From a virus, in IMG/VR virus record IMGVR_UViG_3300024517_000102, positions 1 to 25,567 of that record: a stretch of DNA of 25,567 nt. One strand, 5' to 3'. Shown piece by piece: positions 1-5,946 of this stretch (position 1 is the stretch's first letter; each line of letters starts with the position of its first letter). The position numbers were made by a program, and so were the translations under genes. The notes beneath the pieces are model-generated. The model had not been told where the DNA came from. It searched no databases and saw nothing but the letters and a program-made list of their open reading frames with translations.

Positions 1-1
1 A

Positions 2-217
2 CCTGAAGGCTATCATATCAACCGAAGGTTTACTGATACGACTTCTTGGTTTGTTAAGACTGACGTACCAAACGGAACTAAAATGTTTGTACGTTCACCT
101 CTTCAAACTAAGATGGAACCTGACTTTGATACTGGCAATCTTCGATTTAAGGCAAGGGAACGATATAGTTTCGGTGTCTCAGATTGGCGAGGCTGGGCAG
201 GTAGTCAAGGAACGTAA
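2..217 (+). CDS. Major capsid protein, C-terminal 71 residues (partial)
   Basis: The reading frame is open from the left edge to TAA at 215-217, so only the C-terminal end of a longer gene is present. The translation contains FVRSPLQTKMEPDFDTGN and ends RERYSFGVSDWRGWAGSQGT. This Arg/aromatic ending, with a basic FVR..LQTK..PDFDTGN segment, is what I recognise from major capsid proteins of marine podoviruses (HK97-type fold); that identification is from memory, not from a search. The protein would form the icosahedral shell. An intrinsic terminator follows 10 bases after the stop, as expected after a very highly expressed capsid gene. Portal, scaffold and protease genes would be expected to the left, outside the window. 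Confidence 0.75.
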   Translation, partial: PEGYHINRRFTDTTSWFVKTDVPNGTKMFVRSPLQTKMEPDFDTGNLRFKARERYSFGVSDWRGWAGSQGT

Positions 218-227
218 GTCTAATTGT

Positions 228-260
228 GGGAGAGTACATAAAACTACTCTCCTACTTTTT
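228..260 (+). terminator. Intrinsic terminator after the capsid gene
   Basis: GGAGAGTA at 229-236 pairs perfectly with TACTCTCC at 245-252 around an 8-base loop (CATAAAAC). A T-run (256-260) follows two bases after a C-rich stem end. This is a standard Rho-independent terminator shape. It would partly separate the capsid message from downstream genes. The ribosome binding site of the next gene (AAGGAGG, 261-267) follows directly. Confidence 0.8.
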
Positions 261-276
261 AAGGAGGGTATCTAAT

Positions 277-471
277 ATGATGAAAAAAAGAATTAGAAAA
301 AAAAGAAGTGGATTAGAACCTATACGTGACAAGTCCCTTAGAATGGGATTAGGATCACCGCATATTCCTATATCAATTAGGAAAAAAACGCTTGGAAGGA
401 AAAAAAGATCAGGGGGAGGAAGAGTTATGACAGGGACAGAAGTAGTGCAAATTCTTGGTGGCTATAAATAA
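277..471 (+). CDS. Small basic protein with MGLG and GGG-R-V motifs (64 aa)
   Basis: The start is ATG 277 (followed by a second ATG), ten bases after a strong AAGGAGG at 261-267; an upstream in-frame start would run through the terminator hairpin. The protein is very rich in Lys/Arg (N-terminus MMKKRIRKKRSG). It contains RMGLGSPH in the middle and KKRSGGGRVMTG near the end, and finishes LGGYK. It resembles no enzyme I know. The internal MGLG and the GGG-R-V plus G-Y-K ending relate it to the other small basic genes at 1579, 1962, 2558 and 4139. A role binding DNA or packing inside the head is conceivable, but that is inference. Confidence 0.65.
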   Translation: MMKKRIRKKRSGLEPIRDKSLRMGLGSPHIPISIRKKTLGRKKRSGGGRVMTGTEVVQILGGYK

Positions 472-489
472 ATTCTATAAGGAGAAACT

Positions 490-855
490 ATGACTACAAA
501 TATTAAAGTCGCACAAAATGTAAGTAGTGATGGAGCGATTATAACAGGCTTTCGTTATGTTGAGACTAATACCAGTTTAGGAGATGAAGGAACAGGTTCT
601 AGTCCTACTCCATCAACAACCAGAGTTCTTGCCATGCATACTTATTCAACTCTTGCAGGTGAAATTGTTATTTCAGGATCGAAGCAGATTACAAATAGGA
701 CAGCTAAAGGAACAGCTATTCGATATCGTGTAGCAGCTTTAGATTCTAACGATCAATATATAGGAGATATGGGAGTAGGTGTTCACGGAATTGTAAGTGT
801 TGCGACATCTGGAACAGGAGCAATGCTTCCTACGATTACATTGTATTTGGGCTAG
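490..855 (+). CDS. Hypothetical beta-rich protein next to the capsid gene (121 aa)
   Basis: It starts at ATG 490 after AAGGAG (479-484) and stops one base before the adaptor start at 857. The sequence is rich in Ser, Thr, Gly and Val, with alternating beta-type stretches (AGEIVISGSKQITNRTAKG, AIRYRVAALDSNDQYIGDM) and no Cys. There are no catalytic motifs, signal peptide or membrane segment. Its size, composition and place between the capsid and the first adaptor would suit a capsid decoration, stabilisation or head-fibre protein, but I do not recognise the family and this is inferred from position only. Confidence 0.7.
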   Translation: MTTNIKVAQNVSSDGAIITGFRYVETNTSLGDEGTGSSPTPSTTRVLAMHTYSTLAGEIVISGSKQITNRTAKGTAIRYRVAALDSNDQYIGDMGVGVHGIVSVATSGTGAMLPTITLYLG

Positions 856-856
856 T

Positions 857-1537
857 ATGGTTGCCTACTCATACCTTAAAACAGATGTTATTCAAACTTC
901 TGAGAATGAGTCTACCGAATTTGCCAGTGCAATATCTTTCTTTGTGGATCGTACAGAACTAAGACTTCTGAAGGATCTGGATGATGTTGGACTAGACGAG
1001 TTTGGTAGTATAACTCTTAGTGTCAGTAATCCTGTTGTTAGTTTAAATGACAGAGTTCATATTATTCGTAATGTGAATTACACTACCAGTGTGTCTAGTC
1101 TTAAGACAAGCTTACTTCAAAGAACATATGAGTATGCCATAGATTTCTGGCCTTATGCCAGTGCTTCTGTAGGCACTCCCAGATACTATTCCAGAAAAAC
1201 TAATTCATCTATTTATATAGTACCAACTCCTGCATCTACTCTGACAGGAGAAATACAGACAGTTTCCAGACCGTTGCCTCTGTCTTCCGCTACAGGAACA
1301 AGTGTAACTACTGAGAATTATTTTAGTAATTATTGTTATGATGCTCTCTTTGCAGGATGTATGGTGGAAGCTACCATGTTTATGAAAGATTGGAACACAC
1401 TTCCGGTCTGGCAGACACAGTATCAAACAGCTATAGCAGCATTACGTAATCAGGCTAGAAGGACCAGACAGGATGATATGGAAGTTGCGGCTTCTCCTGC
1501 TGGCGGTCCCGATACTATAACACAAGGAGCAAGCTAA
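857..1537 (+). CDS. Head-tail adaptor, SU10-adaptor-like (226 aa)
   Basis: ATG 857 lies two bases after the upstream stop. The protein starts with a short helix-type segment (FASAISFFVDRTELRLLKDLD), followed by beta stretches typical of baseplate- and portal-ring adaptors (LSVSNPVVSLNDRVHIIRNV, YEYAIDFWPY). It then has a C-terminal helical region (YCYDALFAGCMVEATMFMKD). This order of N-terminal helix, beta middle and helical C-terminus containing a short Trp-rich stretch is what I associate with the phage adaptor family of SU10-like short-tailed phages. It would form a dodecameric ring beneath the portal. It is separated from the second adaptor-type gene (5267) by the basic-protein cassette, which is unusual spacing. 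Family assignment is moderate. Confidence 0.6.
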   Translation: MVAYSYLKTDVIQTSENESTEFASAISFFVDRTELRLLKDLDDVGLDEFGSITLSVSNPVVSLNDRVHIIRNVNYTTSVSSLKTSLLQRTYEYAIDFWPYASASVGTPRYYSRKTNSSIYIVPTPASTLTGEIQTVSRPLPLSSATGTSVTTENYFSNYCYDALFAGCMVEATMFMKDWNTLPVWQTQYQTAIAALRNQARRTRQDDMEVAASPAGGPDTITQGAS

Positions 1538-1563
1538 TGGGATTTAAACTTAAAAAAAAATGA
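1537..1563 (+). other. Eight-codon mini-ORF, possible coupling leader
   Basis: The ATG at 1537 overlaps the adaptor's TAA and is preceded by AAGGAG (1523-1528). It encodes only MGFKLKKK before TGA at 1561-1563, just ahead of the ribosome binding site of the next gene. It contains an A9 tract (1552-1560). It could be a leader that keeps ribosomes on the message, or the remnant of a gene that once began MG.. like its neighbours. Nothing shows that it is translated. Confidence 0.25.
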
Positions 1564-1564
1564 G

Positions 1565-1590
1565 AAGGAGTAGTTAAAATGGGATTAGGA
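1565..1590 (+). repeat. Duplicated translation-start module, copy 1
   Basis: The 26 bases covering the Shine-Dalgarno (AAGGAG), spacer and first four codons (MGLG) match 2332-2357 at 25 of 26 positions; only the base after AAGGAG differs. The proteins downstream are otherwise unrelated. A 12-base core (ATGGGATTAGGA) also occurs at 343-354. Confidence 0.8.
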
Positions 1591-1962
1591 AATATATTAG
1601 GACCGGGAGGACCGGGATCAATGAAAGAGATTACTGCTAAAGATATTAGGGCTGCTAATCGAGTATTAAAAAAAGGACGTAAATTTAACAAACCAAAAAA
1701 AGGAACTACCTCCTATGCTACTAGAAAACAATTTGTAGCTCCACCAAAAGGAAAAAAGAAACTAAAACAAGAAGAAAAAGATTTAAATTTAGTTTATGAT
1801 TATGGCACTGAAGCACAAAAAGCCAAGTCTTTTGGAAGAGGAAAGAGAAAAACTGCTCCTCTTCGTAATGTTAGAAAAGGAGGAGAGTTTCCTAAAAAAC
1901 ATGGCGGTAAGATTACCTATAAGATGACAGGTGGTCAGGTTGTAGCTGCTGGATATGAGTAA
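1579..1962 (+). CDS. Small basic protein with KKHGGKI and GGQV tag, ends AGYE (127 aa)
   Basis: It begins at ATG 1579, 8 bases after AAGGAG. The N-terminus is MGLGNILGPGGPGSM; the body is strongly Lys/Arg-rich with no enzyme motif. The C-terminal 20 or so residues carry two linked motifs, KKHGGKI (codons from 1894) and TGGQVVAAGYE at the very end. Closely similar endings occur in the next gene (KKHGGQVMAEGYD) and in the 522-residue protein (KKGGTVYRKTGGQV). I read this as a shared C-terminal tag on otherwise different proteins. The function is unknown; charge and setting make DNA binding or loading into the head reasonable guesses. TAATG overlap couples it to the next gene. Confidence 0.7.
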   Translation: MGLGNILGPGGPGSMKEITAKDIRAANRVLKKGRKFNKPKKGTTSYATRKQFVAPPKGKKKLKQEEKDLNLVYDYGTEAQKAKSFGRGKRKTAPLRNVRKGGEFPKKHGGKITYKMTGGQVVAAGYE

Positions 1963-2108
1963 TGTCTAAAAGTCCATTAAGAAAATATACGGATGAATTA
2001 AAAAATCCGAAGGCTACTCAAAAAAGTATTCAGCCGTTTCTAAAAGATTATCTTAAATCAATAAGAAAAAAACATGGTGGGCAAGTTATGGCAGAAGGAT
2101 ATGATTGA
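1962..2108 (+). CDS. Very small tagged basic protein, ends KKHGGQVMAEGYD (48 aa)
   Basis: Its ATG overlaps the previous stop (TAATG) and its own TGA overlaps the next ATG (TGATG), so translation is probably coupled on both sides. The sequence is basic (MSKSPLRKYTDELKNPKA...) with a helix-like middle (QPFLKDYLKSIRK). About a quarter of the protein is the tag KKHGGQVMAEGYD, nearly matching the end of the preceding protein. Since little else is present, the tag is probably the functional part or directs the peptide to a site. No known family. Confidence 0.65.
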   Translation: MSKSPLRKYTDELKNPKATQKSIQPFLKDYLKSIRKKHGGQVMAEGYD

Positions 2109-2344
2109 TGGTTAACAGATCAAGCATACAGCAACAGATTATGAAACCGGGATTGAGAAGAGGTGGTAAGATTAAGAAGAAACCTAAGTTAGGTACAGGT
2201 AAAAGATTTAAACAGCTTTCATCTAAATTAAAAAAGAAGGGAGCTAAAGATCCTAAAGCTCTTGCTGCTTGGATAGGCCGTAAGAAATATGGACCCAAAA
2301 AATTTGCTAAATTATCGGCAAAAGGTAGAAAAAGGAGAAGTTAA
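2108..2344 (+). CDS. Small basic protein with GWIGRKKYG-type C-terminus (78 aa)
   Basis: The start is ATG 2108, sharing one base with the upstream TGA; the in-frame TTG at 2105 is a weaker choice. The protein is about one third Lys/Arg. It contains RRGGKIKKKPKLGTGKRF near residue 18 (the GGK-I motif again, here internal), then KKKGAKDPKALAAWIGRKKYG and a K/R-rich tail ending RRS. The segment around AAWIGRKKYG is familiar from small proteins of marine phages, where Lys-rich ends are common; I cannot give it a function. DNA or RNA binding is inferred from charge only. Confidence 0.65.
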   Translation: MVNRSSIQQQIMKPGLRRGGKIKKKPKLGTGKRFKQLSSKLKKKGAKDPKALAAWIGRKKYGPKKFAKLSAKGRKRRS

Positions 2345-2357
2345 AATGGGATTAGGA
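2332..2357 (+). repeat. Duplicated translation-start module, copy 2
   Basis: The same ribosome-binding-site-plus-MGLG module as 1565-1590, with one mismatch. Here it overlaps the last codons of the upstream gene, so the duplicated bases are coding in a second frame as well. Confidence 0.8.
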
Positions 2358-2555
2358 CCACATACATTATTGCAACGTCCTCCAAAGCTGAATGAAATAC
2401 TTGGTAAACCTACAGGACAAGGATTTGGTGCTGCTCGTAAAGGACCATCAGTGGTAGGCAAGCCACAGGATGTCGTTGTAGATGAAGATTATGAACAGGG
2501 AAAAGCTTTTAAAATAGAAACATCTGATAAAGACAGTACTTACGGAGAATCTTAA
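2346..2555 (+). CDS. Small hypothetical protein beginning MGLG (69 aa)
   Basis: ATG 2346 follows AAGGAG (2332-2337); it begins one base after the upstream stop. The start MGLGPHTLLQ shares the gene-start module of the 1579 gene and resembles the inside of the 277 protein (RMGLGSPHIPI). Unlike its neighbours it is not strongly basic: the second half is acidic (DVVVDEDYEQGKAFKIETSDKD) and lacks the GG tag. No family recognised. It may be an unrelated gene that acquired the same start by duplication. Confidence 0.65.
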   Translation: MGLGPHTLLQRPPKLNEILGKPTGQGFGAARKGPSVVGKPQDVVVDEDYEQGKAFKIETSDKDSTYGES

Positions 2556-2557
2556 TC

Positions 2558-4126
2558 ATGGCTCCTCGATTTAAACCTAAACCTAAACCTAAAGTTAAAG
2601 TTAAAAGTACAGGAGTTACCAAACAGCTAAAGGCTGCTGCTAAAAGAGCAGGTTTTGTAAAAGCTAATGGAACAGCGGATGTAGCTGCTTACAGGAAACA
2701 TAAAGCAAAGATAGCAGCACTAGGAGGACTTCCTACAGGTCCATCCTCTAAAACAGATAAAACAGTAGCTGCTCGTCTAAATATTTCAGCAGCAGAGTTA
2801 GATAAACAACGGAAAGAAGCATTAACTAAAAGTTTAAATGCCGAAGCTAAAGCAAAAAATATATCTGTAGAAGAAGTTAAGAAACTTAGAGTAGCAAGAA
2901 AAATAAAAAGAGGCAAGACAGCTAAAAAAAGAGCATATACAGCAAATAAGGAAAATGTTAAAAAACTTACGGATATAGGAGTTGATGAATCATTAGCAAA
3001 ACAAGTGCTAGATCCTGACTTTACAAACTTACCTACAAAAAAACAAGTAGAATTAAAAACAAAAGTAGCAGAACAAAAAGCATCTTTTAAAAGGAAACCA
3101 ACAATTGTTTCTACTGCTGATAAACCTTTACATGTTGCAAGAGAGGCTCCTGAAGGACAAGATCCAGTTAGATTAAAGCAAATAAAAGAAACACGTAAAT
3201 TTAAAGATCAAAAACGAAAATTAGTAAGTGCTAGGAATAAAGTAAGGAGAGTTGAAACAAAACTTAAAAAATTAATTAGTAGTAAAAAGAATGTTAAAGC
3301 TAATCAAAATAAATTAAAAAATACACAGGAAGAACTTCAAGATCTTTCAGAAGCTATTTCAAATCAAACTCCTATTCCTGAAAGAAAATTGAGAGGATTG
3401 AATATAGCTTTAGATATAGTCTTAGAAGCTCCTGAACCAGTTAAAGTAGATGAAACTATACAAACTAAAGTTCCTCCTTCTATAAAAAGTGCTACAACTG
3501 TTACATCAAAAGTATGGCCTCTTAATAAAAAGATAATGAAAAAAGCTAAACAAAGTGATGCAGTTAAAAAAGATATAATAAGAACCCTTACTGATAAAAA
3601 AATTTCCTCAAGATTGGCTACTAAAGTAGCTAATGCTCAATCATTAACTAAGGCAGAGATAAATAAATTAAAAAAGATTGGAGTAAATTATACGTATGGT
3701 GAACCCGGATCAGCCCGTGCGCCTACTCCTCTAAAAAAATTAACAGCAAGAGAAAAAGATTTACAGAAAATTACTGGAGATCCTACTCCAGAAAAATGGC
3801 CTTCTTTAGAAAAGCTACAAACATTATTAGGACATGCCAAAGTAGGGCCAGTTAAAAGAGGTACTGGTAAAACTGGTGGAGGAAAAGGTAAAATACATAT
3901 CGGTAATTTAACTTCTACACAAGTTCAAGAATTAATAAGAGGAAAAGCTTTAACTAGAGAACAGGCAGATGAAATAGAAAAAATAATAAAAGATCCTAAA
4001 TCAGAATTATCAGTAAGAAAAAAAGGTGGTACTGTATATCGTAAAACAGGCGGTCAAGTTTCTAGAGGAACAGGGGCTGCTCTTCGTGGATTTGGTAAAG
4101 CTACTTATTCACATAAACTTTATTAA
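2558..4126 (+). CDS. Large Lys-rich protein with C-terminal KKGG/GGQV tag (522 aa)
   Basis: It starts at ATG 2558, two bases after the previous stop, with only weak ribosome-binding sequence (overlap of a TTAATC). The N-terminus is a KPKPKPKVKVK string, followed by long Lys/Arg/Ala helices of likely coiled-coil character, for example VRRVETKLKKLISSKKNV around residues 227-245. There is no Cys or membrane segment. The C-terminus has KKGGTVYRKTGGQVSRGTG (codons from 4019) and ends GFGKATYSHKLY. Similar endings occur in marine-phage proteins, as far as I recall. The strong positive charge and large size would suit a DNA-condensing, head-internal protein. That function is inference; nothing in it resembles a known nucleoid protein. 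Confidence 0.75.
   Translation: MAPRFKPKPKPKVKVKSTGVTKQLKAAAKRAGFVKANGTADVAAYRKHKAKIAALGGLPTGPSSKTDKTVAARLNISAAELDKQRKEALTKSLNAEAKAKNISVEEVKKLRVARKIKRGKTAKKRAYTANKENVKKLTDIGVDESLAKQVLDPDFTNLPTKKQVELKTKVAEQKASFKRKPTIVSTADKPLHVAREAPEGQDPVRLKQIKETRKFKDQKRKLVSARNKVRRVETKLKKLISSKKNVKANQNKLKNTQEELQDLSEAISNQTPIPERKLRGLNIALDIVLEAPEPVKVDETIQTKVPPSIKSATTVTSKVWPLNKKIMKKAKQSDAVKKDIIRTLTDKKISSRLATKVANAQSLTKAEINKLKKIGVNYTYGEPGSARAPTPLKKLTAREKDLQKITGDPTPEKWPSLEKLQTLLGHAKVGPVKRGTGKTGGGKGKIHIGNLTSTQVQELIRGKALTREQADEIEKIIKDPKSELSVRKKGGTVYRKTGGQVSRGTGAALRGFGKATYSHKLY
2576..2605 (+). repeat. Hexamer repeats encoding KPKPKVKVK
   Basis: Three tandem CCTAAA units (2576-2593) run into two GTTAAA units (2594-2605). 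The array lies inside the 522-residue gene's first codons and produces the alternating Lys-Pro/Lys-Val string, so it is explained by protein composition. It could vary in copy number by slippage. Confidence 0.7.
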
Positions 4127-4138
4127 AGGGAGTTAAAA

Positions 4139-4429
4139 ATGGCAGGTATGACAAGAGTAGGACTCTCACCAGCAGAAATGGCAAGGGCTGGTACGATGTC
4201 AGAAGAAGACCGTCTTCGTTACATGAAGAAGGGCGGTAAAGTCGGTAAGAAAAAACAAGGTTATAAAGCCCGGAAAGATGAATCGATTGCTATGAGGGTT
4301 AAGAAGAAACGTACCAAGAAACAACTCAAGGAAAGTCGAGATGAGTCTTACGGTAAGCCCGGTAAAGGTAAAGGTAAAGGAAAGATAAATCGTTCTGGGG
4401 CTGCTTTAGTTGCTTCCTCCTATGATTAA
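4139..4429 (+). CDS. Small basic protein with KKGGKV motif, ends ASSYD (96 aa)
   Basis: ATG 4139 has AAAGGGA (4125-4131) upstream. The N-terminus is MAGMTRVGLSPAEMARAGTM; the next part, DRLRYMKKGGKVGKKKQGY (motif at 4226-4243), carries the same K-K-G-G-K-V core as the other cassette proteins. A Lys-rich body follows with repeated GKGKGKGK, and the ending is SGAALVASSYD, like the AGYE/EGYD ends of its neighbours. No catalytic features. It overlaps the next gene by eight bases. Probable role as for the other tagged basic proteins, unknown. Confidence 0.7.
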   Translation: MAGMTRVGLSPAEMARAGTMSEEDRLRYMKKGGKVGKKKQGYKARKDESIAMRVKKKRTKKQLKESRDESYGKPGKGKGKGKINRSGAALVASSYD

Positions 4430-4613
4430 TAAAGAACTTTACGAGAAGTCTGTTAGAGAAGGTCTTAATGATTATTCATTAATAGATTATAGTATTTCTA
4501 AACCAAAAGAAGAAGATTACAAGACTTTTAATGAATATTTTCAAGATCTTTCTAATTATATATGTTTAAAATTTAGGTATACTTATGGCAGTAAAGCAGA
4601 AACGAAAACCTAG
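4422..4613 (+). CDS. Small hypothetical acidic/mixed protein (63 aa)
   Basis: ATG 4422 overlaps the end of the upstream gene, and the end overlaps the next gene by 29 bases. The protein (MINKELYEKSVREGLNDY...) has Tyr-rich helical segments with no Cys motif except one Cys near the end (NYICLKFRY). Its composition is unlike the basic cassette. The overlaps and the absence of a clear ribosome binding site make it less certain than its neighbours, but there is no other explanation for the open frame. Function unknown. Confidence 0.5.
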   Translation: MINKELYEKSVREGLNDYSLIDYSISKPKEEDYKTFNEYFQDLSNYICLKFRYTYGSKAETKT

Positions 4614-4884
4614 TAATATGAAGGGCATGACTATTAAGGGAGGACATAAGCGTCCTACTAAGTCAGGTGCAGGTCTTACCAAGAAGGGAGTAGCTAAATA
4701 CCGTAGGCAAAATCCCGGCTCTAAATTAAAGACTGCTGTAACTGAAAGTAAACCTACAGGTAAGAGAGCAGCAAGACGTAAAAGTTATTGTGCTAGGTCT
4801 GCTGGTCAAATGAAGAAGTTTCCAAAGGCTGCTAAGAATCCAAAGAGTAGACTTAGACAAGCTAGGAAAAGATGGAAGTGTTAA
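4585..4884 (+). CDS. DUF6321-like basic phage protein (99 aa)
   Basis: ATG 4585 has AGGTATACTT upstream and starts inside the previous gene. The middle reads GAGLTKKGVAKYRRQNPGSK, LKTAVTESKPTGKRAARRKS and CARSAGQMKKFPK..KNPKSRL, ending KARKRWKC-like (RQARKRWKC). The order LT.KGVAKYRR.NPGSKLKTAVT, then RRKS(F/Y)CARS, then (A)..NPKSRL..A.(K/R)RW.C is one I recognise from a small family found in many cyanophage and other marine phages (DUF6321), whose function is unknown. Both Cys residues sit in the conserved positions. It is very basic. It closes the basic-protein cassette. Confidence 0.75.
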   Translation: MAVKQKRKPSNMKGMTIKGGHKRPTKSGAGLTKKGVAKYRRQNPGSKLKTAVTESKPTGKRAARRKSYCARSAGQMKKFPKAAKNPKSRLRQARKRWKC

Positions 4885-4899
4885 TATATAGGAGATACT

Positions 4900-5097
4900 A
4901 TGATTGATTATAAACATTTAAAAGATGTTAAATTAAATTATATTAAACATCTTAGGTTTACATGGTTTGAAAGTATCAGAGGAATGTTGGTAATGATAGG
5001 ATTAATAATACATGGAGTATTCCCTTTTATCCTGACCAATATGTTTTCCTCTTATATTAAAAATGCTACAATAAGAATTAAAGAAATTGGTACATAG
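4900..5097 (+). CDS. DUF6356-like small membrane protein (65 aa)
   Basis: ATG 4900 follows AGGAG (4890-4894). The protein is MIDYKHLKDVKLNYIKHLRF, followed by one hydrophobic segment at about residues 26-48 (GMLVMIGLIIHGVFPFILTN). The combination of a short HL/R-rich lead, a helix and I-H-G-V-F-P-F is what I recognise from DUF6356, a small membrane family seen in marine phages and alphaproteobacteria; the function is unknown. It would be an inner-membrane protein with a small cytoplasmic N-terminus. The cysteine-rich gene follows five bases after the stop. Confidence 0.7.
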   Translation: MIDYKHLKDVKLNYIKHLRFTWFESIRGMLVMIGLIIHGVFPFILTNMFSSYIKNATIRIKEIGT

Positions 5098-5102
5098 GGA
5101 AA

Positions 5103-5255
5103 GTGGAAACAATAAGTCATGTTTGCATACATTGCGAACACTCCTGTCATTGCGATATGATGTGTTCTTTTCATGAAGATAGTAAAATGTGTAAATGTGA
5201 TGACTGTAATTGCAGACCCTCTGATTGGGGCGCACCTACAGAGTATATGGAATAG
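5103..5255 (+). CDS. Metallothionein-like Cys/His-rich protein (50 aa, GTG start)
   Basis: This short frame lies between the DUF6356-like gene and the tail adaptor. GTG 5103 is the only start that keeps all cysteines: the upstream in-frame stop is at 5079-5081 and the next ATGs are at 5157 and 5160. AGGGA (5096-5100) is a close Shine-Dalgarno. Nine Cys (8, 11, 15, 17, 21, 30, 32, 35, 37) and five His (6, 10, 13, 16, 24) fall in the first 37 residues. The cluster CKCDDCNC (30-37) is C-x-C-x-x-C-x-C, the spacing of the N-terminal cluster in the bacterial metallothionein SmtA. Expected role: binding Zn, Cu or other soft metals in the cytoplasm. Alternatives are a zinc-knuckle regulator or a structural zinc protein. 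The motif is directly visible; the function is inference. Confidence 0.65.
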   Translation: METISHVCIHCEHSCHCDMMCSFHEDSKMCKCDDCNCRPSDWGAPTEYME

Positions 5256-5266
5256 GAAGGAATAGA

Positions 5267-5944
5267 ATGGCAGTATCAGGTACATATAATTTTAATCTGG
5301 ATATAGATCAGGTTATTCAAGAAGCTACTGAAATGATTGGTGGTGAGGATACGCTTGGACATACCCCAGAATCTGCTAGACGTTCTATTAATCTGATGTT
5401 AAGGGATTGGCAGAATAGGGGCATTCTTCTTTGGACGACAAGTACTACGGCTGTTACAGTAGCTGCTTCCGTAGCAGACTATTCTTTAAGTAGCTCTACA
5501 ATTAATGTTATGGAAGCTACAACCCGTAGAGATAATACGGATATTAAAATTACTAGAATTACTCCTGAAGAATATCTACTTATCCCGGCAAAAACTCAGA
5601 CAGGAAGAGCTTCCCAGTATAGTATCAGGAGAGGAAGAGATAATCCTGTTATGTCTATATGGCCTATACCAGAAAATTCTACTGATATTCTTAGGATGGA
5701 AATTGTAAGTGAAGTTGAGGATGTGGATAAGTCTGCTATACAGAATGCAGATACTCCTAAAAGATTTCTACCTGCACTTACCTGTGGTCTGTCTTACTAC
5801 TTATCTATGAAAAGACCACTTGTACCAGATACTAAAATTGCAATGTTAAAAGCAAACTATGAGGAGATATTAGGAAGGGCAATGGAAGAAGACAGGGAAA
5901 GAGCTAGTATCTATCTTCTGCCCAGACTGACATTTTATAATTAG
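5267..5944 (+). CDS. Tail adaptor, P22 gp4-like (225 aa)
   Basis: The start is ATG 5267, with AGGAAGG (5255-5261) upstream. The N-terminal helical part (DIDQVIQEATEMIGGEDTLGH, then ESARRSINLMLRDWQNRGI) has the pattern of P22 gp4-like tail accessory factors: a helical bundle with a LN.ML.DW...G motif. The middle is beta-type (TTAVTVAASVADYSL), and the C-terminal half is helical (LPALTCGLSYYLSMKRPL, then EEILGRAMEEDRE). It would attach below the portal and join the nozzle to the head, completing the neck of a short tail. It is followed at two bases by the Cys-motif gene and further on by the nozzle. Confident of the class, less so of the exact family. Confidence 0.7.
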   Translation: MAVSGTYNFNLDIDQVIQEATEMIGGEDTLGHTPESARRSINLMLRDWQNRGILLWTTSTTAVTVAASVADYSLSSSTINVMEATTRRDNTDIKITRITPEEYLLIPAKTQTGRASQYSIRRGRDNPVMSIWPIPENSTDILRMEIVSEVEDVDKSAIQNADTPKRFLPALTCGLSYYLSMKRPLVPDTKIAMLKANYEEILGRAMEEDRERASIYLLPRLTFYN

Positions 5945-5946
5945 AT

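Noticed and set aside
1552-1560. A9 tract as a programmed frameshift site
   Set aside because: All three frames stop within a few codons after it, so slippage would not make a longer product.
2576-2593. CCTAAA hexamers as a telomere-like or origin repeat
   Set aside because: Only three units, in frame, and explained by the Lys-Pro string at the start of the basic protein.
4726-5285. Minus-strand frames opposite the DUF6321-like, DUF6356-like and metallothionein-like genes
   Set aside because: They oppose well-supported small + strand genes and their products (Ser/Tyr/His-rich) have no coherent pattern.
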